Shown: positions 41,897 to 50,792, counted from the first letter of the stretch. The stretch: 64,000 nucleotides of DNA from Streptomyces sp. 1-11 (GCF_007176755.1 NZ_BJTV01000010.1:62001-126000); one strand, 5' to 3'. A program made the numbers and translations. The notes: a model not told the origin generated them from the letters alone.

Positions 41897-43136
41897 CGCC
41901 GGCGGCCCGGAGGAAGGCGATCGGGTCGACGTCGGAGCCGAAGCCGGGCCCGGTCCGCACCTCGAAGTGCAGATGCGGGCCCGTGACGTTCCCGGTGGAC
42001 CCGGACCGGCCGATGCGCTGGCCCGTGGCGACGCTCTGCCCGGCCCGCACGGAGATCGCCGACAGGTGGGCGTACTGGGTGTAGTGCCCGCCCGCGTGCC
42101 GGATCACCACCTGGTAGCCGTAGGAGCCGCCCCAGCCCGCGGACACCACCTGCCCGGCCCCCGCCGCCTCGACGCTGGTACCGGTCGGCACCAGGAAGTC
42201 GATGCCCGTGTGGTAGCCCTTCGACCAGTGCGACCCGGCCACGTGGTAGCCGGTGCCGATGCCCGCGTGCACCGGGGCGGTGAACGCGTGTCCGCCGGAC
42301 GGCGCCGGATGCGTCCTGTGCTCCGCGTGCCCGGACCGGCCCGGGTGGCCCTTCCTCTCCGCGGGTCTCTCCGCGGGCTTCTTCTCCGCGGGTCTCTTCC
42401 TCGAAGGCTCCTTCTTCTTCGGGGACTTCGACTTGGGCGCGGTGCCGGTGTGCGGCCGGGTGTCGGAGGCCGGGGACGCGGTGGCGCCCAGGCCGAGCCG
42501 CTGGCCCGGCAGGATGAGGTCGGGGTCGGAGCCGATGACGGCCCGGTTGCCCTCGTAGAGCTGCCGCCAGCCGCCCCGGACGTGCTGCTCGCCCGCGATG
42601 CCGGACAGCGTGTCGCCCCGCACCACGGTGTACATCTCGGCCCGGCCCGCCCGGGACTGCGGGGTCGTCTGCGGCTTCACGTCCCGCATGTCCCGCTTCG
42701 GACCGGTCCTCGCCGGCCGGCTCGCGGCGCCGTCGGTGTGCACGTCCGGGGCGGCGCCGCCCCGGCTCAGCCCGGCCCGCACCGAGCACGCCGGCCACGC
42801 CCCGGGCCCCTGGCCGTCGAGGACGTGTTCGGCGACGGCCATCTGCTGGCCTGAGCCGGCGAGGTCGGCGCGCGGCGCGTACCGGGTGCCGCCGTAGGCC
42901 TCCCAGGTGGACTGGGTGAACTGCAGCCCGCCGTAGTAGCCGTTGCCGGTGTTGATGTGCCAGTTCCCGCTGGACTCGCAGGCGGCGACCTTGTTCCAGG
43001 TCGCGGCGTCGGCCGCGTCGGCGGTGCCCGCGGCGACCAGCGGGATCGCGAGTCCGGCGCCGCCCGCCGTGACGGTCAGTGAGGCGCGGTTGATCCTGTT
43101 CGGCTGGTACCGGCGATGCCGGCCGCGTACGGCCAT
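41886..43136 (-). CDS. Secreted cell-wall hydrolase: Rpf transglycosylase, LysM and M23 peptidase domains
   Basis: 416 aa. After a basic N-terminus and a signal-like segment ending AGTADAADA comes a resuscitation-promoting-factor domain (ATWNKVAACESSGNWHINTG; catalytic Glu54) that cuts glycan strands. A LysM peptidoglycan-binding domain (YTVVRGDTLSGIAG to LPGQRLGL) spans about 165-215. A Lys/Pro-rich linker follows, then an M23 endopeptidase domain (HTGIDF and HLHFEV supply zinc ligands). It should cut both glycan and peptide parts of the wall, as in spore germination or growth. The ATG at 43136 gives the expected N-terminus. The 270-bp upstream leader was checked for a ydaO-type riboswitch without a convincing match. 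Confidence 0.92.
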   Translation of the reverse strand: MAVRGRHRRYQPNRINRASLTVTAGGAGLAIPLVAAGTADAADAATWNKVAACESSGNWHINTGNGYYGGLQFTQSTWEAYGGTRYAPRADLAGSGQQMAVAEHVLDGQGPGAWPACSVRAGLSRGGAAPDVHTDGAASRPARTGPKRDMRDVKPQTTPQSRAGRAEMYTVVRGDTLSGIAGEQHVRGGWRQLYEGNRAVIGSDPDLILPGQRLGLGATASPASDTRPHTGTAPKSKSPKKKEPSRKRPAEKKPAERPAERKGHPGRSGHAEHRTHPAPSGGHAFTAPVHAGIGTGYHVAGSHWSKGYHTGIDFLVPTGTSVEAAGAGQVVSAGWGGSYGYQVVIRHAGGHYTQYAHLSAISVRAGQSVATGQRIGRSGSTGNVTGPHLHFEVRTGPGFGSDVDPIAFLRAAGVRI

Positions 43137-43408
43137 GTCCGAAATCCCCTCGGCATGCGTCAGGAGCGGCAAAAGTAAGCGCCGCGAACAGGCCATGACA
43201 AGACGGGAAATCGGCCTCCTGTCCGGCGCAAGTGGCCGGTAAGGAACCTTCCTTGGCGGTACCTGCGGCCGCGGTGAGCCGACCGGCGCGTTCCGTGCGT
43301 AAACAAGCGTGGCGGGTCGGATGTGCGCTCGCCGTGGCGGCGCGTCAGGATGGGCGAGGGTCCGCACCGACGGAGCCGCAGTCACGAGGCAGCTAGGGAG
43401 CAGGCGGT

Positions 43409-44848
43409 ATGAGCACTACAGCGCAGATCGGCGTCACCGGGCTCGCGGTCATGGGCCGCAACCTCGCCCGGAACTTCGCGCGCAACGGCTACACCGTCGC
43501 CGTGCACAACCGTACGGCGTCGCGGACGCACGCGCTGGTGGAGGAGTTCGGTCACGAGGGCGACTTCATCGCGGCCGAGACCGCCAAGGATTTCGTGGCG
43601 GCGCTGGAGCGTCCGCGCCGGCTGGTCGTCATGGTGAAGGCCGGCGGGCCCACGGACGCGGTGATCGAGGAGTTCGCGCCCCTGCTGGAGCCCGGTGACA
43701 TGATCATCGACGGCGGCAACGCGCACTTCGCGGACACCCGCCGCCGGGAGAAGGCGCTGCGCGAGCAGGGCATCCACTTCGTGGGCATGGGCGTCTCCGG
43801 CGGCGAGGAGGGCGCGCTGCACGGGCCGAGCATCATGCCGGGCGGCCCGAAGGAGTCCTACGACTCCCTCGGCCCGATGCTGGAGAAGATCTCCGCCAAG
43901 GCGAAGGACGGGGCGCCGTGTGTGACGCACGTCGGCCCGGACGGCGCCGGTCACTTCGTGAAGATGGTGCACAACGGCATCGAGTACGCCGACATGCAGC
44001 TCATCGGCGAGGCCTACCAGCTGCTGCGCGACGTCGCCGGGTACTCCCCCGCGCAGATCGCGGACATCTTCCGCACCTGGAACACCGGGCGCCTGGACTC
44101 GTACCTGATCGAGATCACCGCCGAGGTGCTGTCCCACGTGGACGCGGCCACCGGCGAGCCGTTCGTGGACGTGGTCGTGGACCAGGCCGAGCAGAAGGGC
44201 ACCGGCCGCTGGACCGTGCAGATCGCGCTGGACCTGGGCGTGCCGGTGTCGGGCATCGCCGAGGCGGTGTTCGCGCGGTCCCTGTCCGGTCACGCGGCGC
44301 TGCGCGAGGCGTCCCGGGGGCTGGCCGGACCGAAGCCGGCGCCGCTCGGCGAGGCGGAGGCCGCCGCCTTCGCCGACCGGGTGGAGCAGGCGCTGTACGC
44401 GTCCAAGATCGTGTCGTACACGCAGGGCTTCCACGAGATCGCGGCGGGCAGCGAGGAGTACGACTGGGACATCGACCTCGGCGCGGTCTCGGCGATCTGG
44501 CGCGGCGGCTGCATCATCCGGGCGGCCTTCCTGGACCGCATCCGCGCCGCGTACGACGCCCGGCCGGACCTGCCCAGCCTGCTGTCGGACGAGACGTTCG
44601 CGCAGGAGATCGCCGAGGCCCAGGACGACTGGCGCGAGGTGGTCATCGCGGCCACCCGACAGGGCGTCCCGACCCCCGGCTTCGCGGCGGCCCTCGCCTA
44701 CTACGACGCCCTGCGCGCGGAGCGCCTGCCGGCGGCCCTCACCCAGGGGCAGCGTGACTTCTTCGGGGCGCACACCTACCGCCGGGTGGACCAGGACGGT
44801 TCCTTCCACACGCTGTGGGGCGGAGACCGGTCGGAGGTCGGCGCGTAG
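43409..44848 (+). CDS. gnd: 6-phosphogluconate dehydrogenase (decarboxylating)
   Basis: 479 aa, the long tetramer-type length typical of NADP-dependent 6PGDH in the pentose phosphate pathway; it makes ribulose 5-phosphate, CO2 and NADPH. The N-terminal Rossmann motif is GVTGLAVMGRNLARNFA, with NRT after the second strand fitting NADP. The catalytic segment is HVGPDGAGHFVKMVHNGIEYADMQ. The C-terminal tail FHTLWGGDRSEVGA closes the active site. AGGGAGCAGGCGGT precedes the ATG. A strong hairpin lies about 85 bp after the stop. Confidence 0.97.
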   Translation: MSTTAQIGVTGLAVMGRNLARNFARNGYTVAVHNRTASRTHALVEEFGHEGDFIAAETAKDFVAALERPRRLVVMVKAGGPTDAVIEEFAPLLEPGDMIIDGGNAHFADTRRREKALREQGIHFVGMGVSGGEEGALHGPSIMPGGPKESYDSLGPMLEKISAKAKDGAPCVTHVGPDGAGHFVKMVHNGIEYADMQLIGEAYQLLRDVAGYSPAQIADIFRTWNTGRLDSYLIEITAEVLSHVDAATGEPFVDVVVDQAEQKGTGRWTVQIALDLGVPVSGIAEAVFARSLSGHAALREASRGLAGPKPAPLGEAEAAAFADRVEQALYASKIVSYTQGFHEIAAGSEEYDWDIDLGAVSAIWRGGCIIRAAFLDRIRAAYDARPDLPSLLSDETFAQEIAEAQDDWREVVIAATRQGVPTPGFAAALAYYDALRAERLPAALTQGQRDFFGAHTYRRVDQDGSFHTLWGGDRSEVGA

Positions 44849-44932
44849 CGCTCCGCGGGGGGCGGGGGTGGGGGCGCCTTCGTCGGCATGGAGACGCCGT
44901 CCATTGCCGCAGCCTCGTGGCCGCATGCTTTT

Positions 44933-44966
44933 CGAGCGCCGGTCAGTGTCCGCTGACCGGCGCTCG
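44933..44966. terminator. 14-bp hairpin after gnd
   Basis: CGAGCGCCGGTCAG (44933-44946) pairs perfectly with CTGACCGGCGCTCG (44953-44966) around a 6-base loop. It is the strongest hairpin noticed in the window and probably terminates gnd transcription. No T-run follows on the plus strand. Confidence 0.75.
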
Positions 44967-45045
44967 GGCTGAGGGGGCGGGCCGGGGCCGCGAGGGTCGG
45001 CTTCGGGCCGGAAAGGGGCGCCGGGGTCGGCTCGGGGCCGGGAGA

Positions 45046-45229
45046 GGGCCGCGAGGATCGGCAGGGCCGCGAGGATCGGCCGGGCCGGGAGAGGGCCGCG
45101 AGGATCGACCGGGCCGGGAGAGGGCCGCGAGGATCGACCGGGCCGGGAGAGGGCCGCGAGGATCGACTCCGGGCCAGGACGGGGCGCAAGGATCGACTCC
45201 GGGCCAGGACGGGGCGCAAGAGTCGGCTG
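45046..45229. repeat. Tandem repeats of about 29 bp
   Basis: Units built on CGGGCCGGGAGAGGGCCGCG begin at 45081, 45110 and 45139, then diverged 30-bp units at about 45170 and 45200; partial copies precede them from 45046. They lie in the gene-free stretch 44849-45634. Open frames across them are arginine-rich artefacts. Confidence 0.85.
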
Positions 45230-45242
45230 GGCGGGGACGGGG

Positions 45243-45540
45243 CTTGGCCCTCGGTTCCCTCTTCAGGTTCCGGTGGTCAGCGGCGGACCGGAGCCCGGGC
45301 TGAAGGGCCGCCCCGGACCTGGGGCACCGGGGACAGTGAAAGCTCCGGCGGCCGGGAGTCGACTCGGGGCCGGGACAGGGCGGCAAGAGTCGGCTCCGGT
45401 CCGGGGCTCGGCCCTCGGTTCCTTACTTCAGGTTCCGGTCGTCAACGGCGGACCGGCGCCCGCGCTGAGGGGCCGCCCCGGACGTGGGGCGGCGGGGACA
45501 GTGAGAGCTCCGGCGGCCGGGAGTCGGCTCGGGGCCCGCG
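45243..45540 (-). repeat. Degenerate tandem copies of the end of the proline-rich gene
   Basis: Two copies of a unit of about 165 bp lie at 45243-45407 and from 45408 to about 45540. Each contains a minus-strand segment (cores at 45262-45291 and 45427-45456) that repeats the end of the adjacent proline-rich gene: in all three places it reads GPPLTTGT-stop, with only synonymous differences (CTG/TTG, ACC/ACG, CCG/CCA). No start codon or full gene belongs to the two extra copies. Confidence 0.8.
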
Positions 45541-45634
45541 TCTGGCCTTCCGCCCCGCCAGGCCCCTCGTCATCAGCGGCTTGCCGCGGTGGGGGCGAGG
45601 CCGGGGCGGAATGTGGCCTTGGCTCTCGGTCCCT

Positions 45635-45895
45635 TCAGGTTCCGGTCGTCAGTGGCGGACCCGGTTCCGGGCTGGGGGTCGGCTCGGGGCCCGGGGGGAT
45701 CGGGGACGGGGAGGGCTCCGGCGGGCCGGGGGCCGGCGGCGCGGGAGGCGGTGTCGGATCGGGTCCCGGGGCCGGCGGCGTGGGCTCGGGCCCCGGCGCC
45801 GGTGGCGGGACCGGGCTCGGGTAGGGATCAGGCGGGGTGGGCCCCGGGCCCGGGGTCGGGCCGGGCGGTACGGGGTCGGGATGCGGACTCGTCAT
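45635..45895 (-). CDS. Proline-rich small protein
   Basis: 86 aa, almost entirely Pro with Gly, Ser, Thr, Asp and Glu (begins TSPHPDPVPPGPTPG). It has no signal peptide, membrane span or Cys. The ATG at 45895 follows GGAGG at 6 bases, a textbook site, which is the main reason to accept so low-complexity a frame. It would form an extended polyproline-like chain; the function is unknown. Its 3' end is duplicated downstream twice. Confidence 0.6.
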   Translation of the reverse strand: MTSPHPDPVPPGPTPGPGPTPPDPYPSPVPPPAPGPEPTPPAPGPDPTPPPAPPAPGPPEPSPSPIPPGPEPTPSPEPGPPLTTGT

Positions 45896-46381
45896 GACTG
45901 GCCTCCGGCGGTCGCTGAACGTCGTCGCCTCTTGACTACTCCCCCGCCTACCCGGGCCCCGCCCGGCCACTCACCCGACGGCGACACGCAACCCGCCCAG
46001 GTGGAGGCGTCGAGCACCCCCGGTGCGCAGCGGCCTCACGCCCCCGCTGAGCGGGCGGCTGTCCGACGGTACGGCTCGACGCCCGGGCAGCCCGCACCGT
46101 AGCGAGGGCGGCAAGGGCCCGCGCCGGCCGCAGCCCTGGCAAGGCCCCGTATCCAATGCTCAGCACCATCGCTCCGGGAGCAGCCGCCGCACGACCGGCT
46201 CTGTGCTGAGCGGCCCGCATCGTCGCTGCGGCCCGCATCGTCGCTCGGGCAGCCGCAGTTCCGGCGCGGCTCCCCCTCAACGACCGGAATCACCACCAGG
46301 ACAGCCGCACCCCGGCGAGGCCCCGCGCTCAGCGGCCCCGCACCGCCGCCGCCCTGCCCGCTCCCCCGGTGCGCCGCGTCC
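45896..46381. other. 486 bp without a clear gene
   Basis: Lies upstream of the proline-rich gene and downstream of the racemase-like gene, both on the minus strand. It includes a small direct repeat of GGCCCGCATCGTCGCT near 46216-46250. Open frames here are short, arginine-rich and lack ribosome sites. Presumably it holds the promoter of the proline-rich gene. Confidence 0.5.
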
Positions 46382-47020
46382 TCACCGGCCCCGCGCCGCA
46401 GCGGCAGCCGCGGCCAGGCCCGGGCCGGGGCTGGACAGCACCGGGGTCGTCGTCGTGGTCAGGTGCTGGGCCGGGGCCATGGAGGCCTGGGCCAGGACGA
46501 TGACGTCGGTGCCGGTGAGCGCGTCCGCGGCGGCCGCGATCCGCCGCGCGTACGCCTCGGTGGCCCCGGCGGTGAAGTGGTCCCAGGCCCCGTCGACCAG
46601 CACGGTGCGGACCGAGACGGGACGGCCGGCCCTGCGCGCCTCCTCCTCGACGAGGCCGGCGGTGGGGCCGAGGGTGCTCTCCAGGGCGGCGAGGACGGTG
46701 ACGCGCGGGCCCGCCGCCACGGCGGCGGCCGCCATCGGCCGGTCGACCCGCAGCACCGGCACCCCGACGGCGGCGGCCTCGGCCTCCGCGACCGCGCCGA
46801 TGGTGGAGCAGGTGCACAGCACCGCCCGCCCCCCGGCGCTCACGGCGTGGCGGAGGGCCTGGCGCACGTCGTCGCGGACCGCCTCCGGGCCGTCCCGCCG
46901 GGCCCGCTCCAGCAACTCCTCGTCGACGAAGTGCCGCAGTCCGAGGCCCGGGTGGCCGGTGTCGCGCAGGGCGTCGAAGACCGGCACGTGCACGGGTGAG
47001 GTGTGCAGGAGGGCGAGCAT
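46382..47020 (-). CDS. Aspartate/glutamate racemase family protein
   Basis: 212 aa. The first catalytic cysteine region is AVLCTCSTIGAV. In the second half the position often held by the other cysteine reads VIVLAQASMAP, with Ala, as in the hydantoin/Asp-Glu racemase-like subgroup of unknown substrate. A true two-cysteine racemase mechanism is therefore doubtful. The ATG at 47020 (MLALLHTSPVHVPVFD) gives the family start. It follows a GNAT gene on the same strand by 50 bp. Confidence 0.82.
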   Translation of the reverse strand: MLALLHTSPVHVPVFDALRDTGHPGLGLRHFVDEELLERARRDGPEAVRDDVRQALRHAVSAGGRAVLCTCSTIGAVAEAEAAAVGVPVLRVDRPMAAAAVAAGPRVTVLAALESTLGPTAGLVEEEARRAGRPVSVRTVLVDGAWDHFTAGATEAYARRIAAAADALTGTDVIVLAQASMAPAQHLTTTTTPVLSSPGPGLAAAAAAARGR

Positions 47021-47070
47021 CTGTAGTCCGAAGTCCCCGCGCGGAGTTCCTGTGGTCCGGTCCGCCGGTC

Positions 47071-47415
47071 TCAGAAACGGCCGGGGTGGGCCCGCAGCCA
47101 GTCCTTGGCGGCGGCCAGCAGTTCCGGGTCGGCCGGCGGGGCCACCTCGGGGTGCCGTTCGGCCCACTTCACGACGTACGGGCAGAGCGGGGCGACCGGG
47201 ACGCCCTCGCGCTCGGCGACGGCGTACAGCTCCCGGGCCAGGGAGCCGGCGATGCCCTTGCCCTCGTGGGCCGGCTCGACGATGGTGTGGACCGGGACCA
47301 GGGCGCGCGCGGGCGACTCCAGGACGAAGTACTCGATGCGGCCGGCCACTTCGCCGTCACCGACGGCCTCGAGGCGGCCCGCCGCCCGGTCGTCGCGGAT
47401 CTCGATGTCAGTCAT
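47071..47415 (-). CDS. Small GNAT-like N-acetyltransferase
   Basis: 114 aa, a minimal GCN5-like domain of the YidJ/Gtn10 sort: GRIEYFVLESPARALVPVHTIVEPAHEGKGIAGSL contains the acetyl-CoA loop (EGKGIAG), and the end has the conserved CPYVVKWAERHPE. AGGAG precedes the ATG at 47415 with a 10-base gap. It starts 30 bp after the panD stop on the same strand, so the two are probably co-transcribed. In enterobacteria a GNAT protein (PanZ/PanM) promotes PanD self-cleavage; whether this unrelated-looking GNAT has a comparable role is speculation. Confidence 0.85.
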   Translation of the reverse strand: MTDIEIRDDRAAGRLEAVGDGEVAGRIEYFVLESPARALVPVHTIVEPAHEGKGIAGSLARELYAVAEREGVPVAPLCPYVVKWAERHPEVAPPADPELLAAAKDWLRAHPGRF

Positions 47416-47445
47416 GGCACGCACGCTCCTGGTTCTGGTCCCCGA

Positions 47446-47865
47446 TCAGGCCGTAACGGCCTGCGGGCTGCGCTGCTGGTCCGTCCCGGGCACCGGGGCG
47501 GACGGGTCCGCGCCGAGCTCGACGATCCGGTTGTCGGCGTCGACGTGGACCACCCGCGGCTTCAGCTCCCGCGCCTCGGCGTCGGTGACCTGAGCGTAGC
47601 TGATGATGATCACCAGATCACCGGGGTGCACGAGATGGGCGGCGGCCCCGTTGATCCCGACGACCCCGGACCCGCGCTCACCCTCGATGACGTAAGTCTC
47701 CAGGCGGGCGCCGTTGGTGATGTCCACGATGTGCACGAGCTCGCCGGGCAGCAGATCGGCGGCGTCGAGCAGATCCGCGTCGATGGTCACCGATCCCACG
47801 TAGTGCAGGTCGGCCTGGGTGACGGTGGCGCGGTGGATCTTGGACTTGAACATGGTGCGCAGCAT
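47446..47865 (-). CDS. panD: Aspartate 1-decarboxylase
   Basis: 139 aa proenzyme that cleaves itself to form a pyruvoyl group, then decarboxylates L-aspartate to beta-alanine for pantothenate and CoA. The cleavage site is Gly24-Ser25 in HYVGSVTID. The catalytic core MLRTMFKSKIHRATVTQADL, NGARLETYVIEGERGSG and INGAAAHLVHPGDLVIII are all intact. The last 20 residues are a variable tail. GGGAG precedes the ATG at 47865. It is followed closely by the small GNAT gene. Confidence 0.96.
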   Translation of the reverse strand: MLRTMFKSKIHRATVTQADLHYVGSVTIDADLLDAADLLPGELVHIVDITNGARLETYVIEGERGSGVVGINGAAAHLVHPGDLVIIISYAQVTDAEARELKPRVVHVDADNRIVELGADPSAPVPGTDQQRSPQAVTA

Positions 47866-48290
47866 GTCGGACTCCCGAAAGACGGCTCCCTGCCTGCTTT
47901 CTGCAGGTCAAGGGCGGTCTTCACTGTACACGGGCACGCGTTGGAGCCGATGGCCGTGAGGAACATCGCTGCGCTCAGGAAAGCGGGCTCCACACCTGAG
48001 CTTCGACCCGACCGGATGGGTCGGCAAAACGCCACCCATGCACCTCCTAGGACACTCTTCGCGAAATGCGCAGGACCGATTCCGACGAAGCGCCGACTTG
48101 ACCGACGCGACCAAGCGAGCACCGAAGCTCCGTGCCCCCGGGCACGGCTCCCGGACCAGCTGACCGTCCTCTCCCGCGCGGGCCGCCTTCATGGCACTCG
48201 CGCCCCGCCGGTCGCAGTATGGACAGTGGATCAGCTGCCTGATGCGGCCGGGGCCCGGGCTGCCGACGGGCCGGGGCAGGAAGGTGGGCG
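47866..48290. promoter_or_regulatory. Divergent control region panD / kdpD-like gene
   Basis: 425 bp with no gene I can support. CGTGCCCCCGGGCACG at 48131-48146 is a near-perfect inverted repeat in the half near the kdpD-like gene. TTGACC occurs on the plus strand near 48098 and, reversed, near 47910 for panD, but no good -10 matches follow at standard spacing. Confidence 0.35.
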
Positions 48291-50792
48291 GTGGTGGCTC
48301 GTGGGCGTCTGCGGGTGTACCTGGGAGCGGCTCCCGGGGTGGGCAAGACGTACGCGATGCTGGCCGAGGGGCAGCGTCGCAGGGGGCGCGGCACCGATGT
48401 GGTGATCGGGCTGGTGGAGCCGCACGGCCGCCGGCTGACGACGCGGATGGCCGAGGGGCTGGAGACGGTGTCGCGCCGGACGATGGTGTACCGGGGGCTG
48501 GAGTGCACGGAGATGGACCTGGACGCGGTGCTGGCGCGCCGGCCGCAGGTCGCCCTCGTCGACGAGCTGGCGCACACGAACGTTCCCGGCTGCCGTAACG
48601 AGAAGCGCTGGCAGGACGTCGAGGAGTTGCTGGACGCCGGGATCGACGTGGTGAGCACGCTCAACATCCAGCACTTGTTGTCGCTGGCGGACGTGGTGCA
48701 GGAGATCACCGGTGTCAGGCAGACGGAGACCATCCCGGACGAGGTGGTGCGGCGCGCGGAGCAGGTGGAGCTGGTCGACATGACGCCTGAGGCGCTCCGG
48801 CGCCGTATGGTCCACGGCAACGTCTATCCACCGGATCGCGTCGAGGTGGCCCTCACTCACTACTTCCGGCCCGGCAACCTCACCGCGTTGCGGGAGCTGG
48901 CGCTGCTGTGGGTGGCGGACCGGGTAGAGGAGGGGTTGCGGCGCTACCGCGCCGAGCACGGCATCCTCGCGCCCTGGGAGACGAAGGAGCGGATCGTCGT
49001 CGCGCTGTCCGGCACGCGGGACGAGGAGGCGCTGATCCGGCGTGCGGTGCGCATCGCGGGCCGGATCCCGGGCAGCGACCTTCTCGCGGTGCACGTGTCA
49101 CGCGACGACGGCCGCGTGGGGGCCGATCCGGCGGTGCTGGCCGGGCACCGGGCCCTAGTGGAGTCGCTGGGCGGCAGCTACCACCGGGTGGCGGACGAAG
49201 ACGTCGCCGAGGCGCTGTTGCGGTTCGCGCGTGCGGAGAACGCCACACAGATCGTGCTGGGCGGCGCCTACCGTCCGCTGCACGAACTGCTGGGCGACCG
49301 TGTGGTGGCGCGGGTGACGCGCCACGCCGGCGGCCTCGACGTGCACGTCCTGACGCACGAGCGGGCCAAGAGAGTCGAGGTGCCGGCTCTCCCTCCGCTC
49401 ACGGGCGGTCTCGGCCGGAACCGTTTCGGGTGGGGGCTGTTGCTCACGGCGGTACTGCTGCCCCTCCTGACCGTGTTCCTGACCACCGTGCGGGGATTCG
49501 GACTGGCCGGTGTGCTGCTGGTGTACCTGTTGGCCGTCGTAGGCATCGCGCTGGTGGGTGGCGTGTATCCGGCGCTGGCCGGCGCACTGGTTGCCGGTGT
49601 GCTGGCCGACTACCTCTTCGTACGGCCGGTCCACTCACTCACGGTGGCACGCGTCGGCGACGCCTCCGTCCTGGTGGCGTTCGTGGTCGTGGCGGCCACG
49701 GTCAGCGCCGCCGTCGAACGGTCGGCCCGGCGGGCTCGCCGGCACGCGCGTGCTTCGGCGGAGGCGGGCACCCTCGCGGATCTGGCGACCTCGGCACTGC
49801 GCGACCGGGACGATCTGCCGGCCCTGCTGGAACGTGTGCGCGTGAACTTCGCTCTGGAGGCACTCAGCCTGCTCCAGCGGGACGGTGCGGAGAGCCGGCG
49901 GTGGTTCGTCACCGCCAGCTCGGGGCCTCGTCCGCCCGAGCGGCCCGAGCAGGCGGACACGGAGGTGGCGGTCACGGACGAACTGATGCTGGCCGCGCGC
50001 GGACGGCCTCTCGACGCGGACGACCGGCGTCTTCTGCACGGCTGCGCGGCTCAGGTGGCCGCGACCTGGGAGAGCCGGCGCAGCCGCCGGCAGGCCGAGG
50101 CGCTGGGCGAGCGGGCCGTCGCCGACCGGTACCGTGCCGAGGCGCTGCGGGCCGCCGCGAGTGACCTGGAGGCGGAGGTCACGGCGGCACAGGGGGCACT
50201 GGAACGGCTGCGGGAGCGCCGGACGCCGGTGACCGCCACGCAGTGGGCCGCGCTGTGCGACCGGTCCCAGCAGGCCGTCCGCCGGATCGGGGCGCTCGTC
50301 GGCGACCTGCTGGACCTGAGCCGCGTGCACGCCGGGGCCCTGGACGTGCATCTGCGACCCGTCGACATGGACGAGGTCATGGCGGTCGCGCTCGGCGACC
50401 TCGGGCCGGGCGGGCACACCCTGACGCTGGAGATGACCGAGGATCTCCCGGACGTGATCGCGGATGCCACGGTGCTCACCCGGGTGGTGACGGACCTGGC
50501 GGCCCATGCGCTGCGTCGCAGCCCCGACGGCGAGCCGCCCGACGTGGCCGTGAGGACGGCCGACGGCCGGGTCGAGGTCCGGGTCACCGATCACGGTCCC
50601 CTCGACGTCGAGGCGAGGGAAGCCGTCGGCGCTCCGGTTCCCGTCACTGGTCTGGTGCCGCGCCTGTGCGCGGATCTCGTGCAGCTGATCGGTGGCGAAC
50701 TGCGGTGGGACGCCACGGCGGGCGGCGGTGTGACCGCCGTGCTGAGCCTCCCGGCGGCGGCCGGGAGCGCGGCGGGTCGAGCGGCGGACTGA
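48291..50792 (+). CDS. kdpD: KdpD-like sensor with degenerate histidine-kinase domain
   Basis: 833 aa. The N-terminal KdpD domain is intact: Walker A GAAPGVGKT at 12-20 and VALVDELAHTNVPG. A Usp-like domain follows (IVVALSGTRDEEALIRRAVRI), then four membrane spans (about 385-470) and a GAF-like part. The kinase core is altered. Where active KdpD has SHDLRTPL, this protein reads RAAASDLEAEV near residue 621, with the phospho-accepting His absent. The N-box Asn is His739 (LAAHALRRSP), and the glycine boxes are lost (TDHGPLDVE; GLVPRLCADL). It is unlikely to phosphorylate a response regulator, and no kdpE is present. GTG at 48291 follows AGGAAGG. It is convergent with kdpC, ending 172 bp away. 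Confidence 0.9.
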   Translation: MVARGRLRVYLGAAPGVGKTYAMLAEGQRRRGRGTDVVIGLVEPHGRRLTTRMAEGLETVSRRTMVYRGLECTEMDLDAVLARRPQVALVDELAHTNVPGCRNEKRWQDVEELLDAGIDVVSTLNIQHLLSLADVVQEITGVRQTETIPDEVVRRAEQVELVDMTPEALRRRMVHGNVYPPDRVEVALTHYFRPGNLTALRELALLWVADRVEEGLRRYRAEHGILAPWETKERIVVALSGTRDEEALIRRAVRIAGRIPGSDLLAVHVSRDDGRVGADPAVLAGHRALVESLGGSYHRVADEDVAEALLRFARAENATQIVLGGAYRPLHELLGDRVVARVTRHAGGLDVHVLTHERAKRVEVPALPPLTGGLGRNRFGWGLLLTAVLLPLLTVFLTTVRGFGLAGVLLVYLLAVVGIALVGGVYPALAGALVAGVLADYLFVRPVHSLTVARVGDASVLVAFVVVAATVSAAVERSARRARRHARASAEAGTLADLATSALRDRDDLPALLERVRVNFALEALSLLQRDGAESRRWFVTASSGPRPPERPEQADTEVAVTDELMLAARGRPLDADDRRLLHGCAAQVAATWESRRSRRQAEALGERAVADRYRAEALRAAASDLEAEVTAAQGALERLRERRTPVTATQWAALCDRSQQAVRRIGALVGDLLDLSRVHAGALDVHLRPVDMDEVMAVALGDLGPGGHTLTLEMTEDLPDVIADATVLTRVVTDLAAHALRRSPDGEPPDVAVRTADGRVEVRVTDHGPLDVEAREAVGAPVPVTGLVPRLCADLVQLIGGELRWDATAGGGVTAVLSLPAAAGSAAGRAAD

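Noticed and set aside
43137..43408. Possible ydaO-type (c-di-AMP) riboswitch before the Rpf/M23 gene
   Set aside because: Such genes often have one in actinobacteria, but I could not find the conserved GGGGGAACC-like core and pairing arms on the minus strand. A covariance search with the Rfam ydaO model would decide.
45046..45229. CRISPR-like array
   Set aside because: Repeats of about 29 bp have the right length, but they are contiguous, diverge along the array and have no spacers or cas genes.
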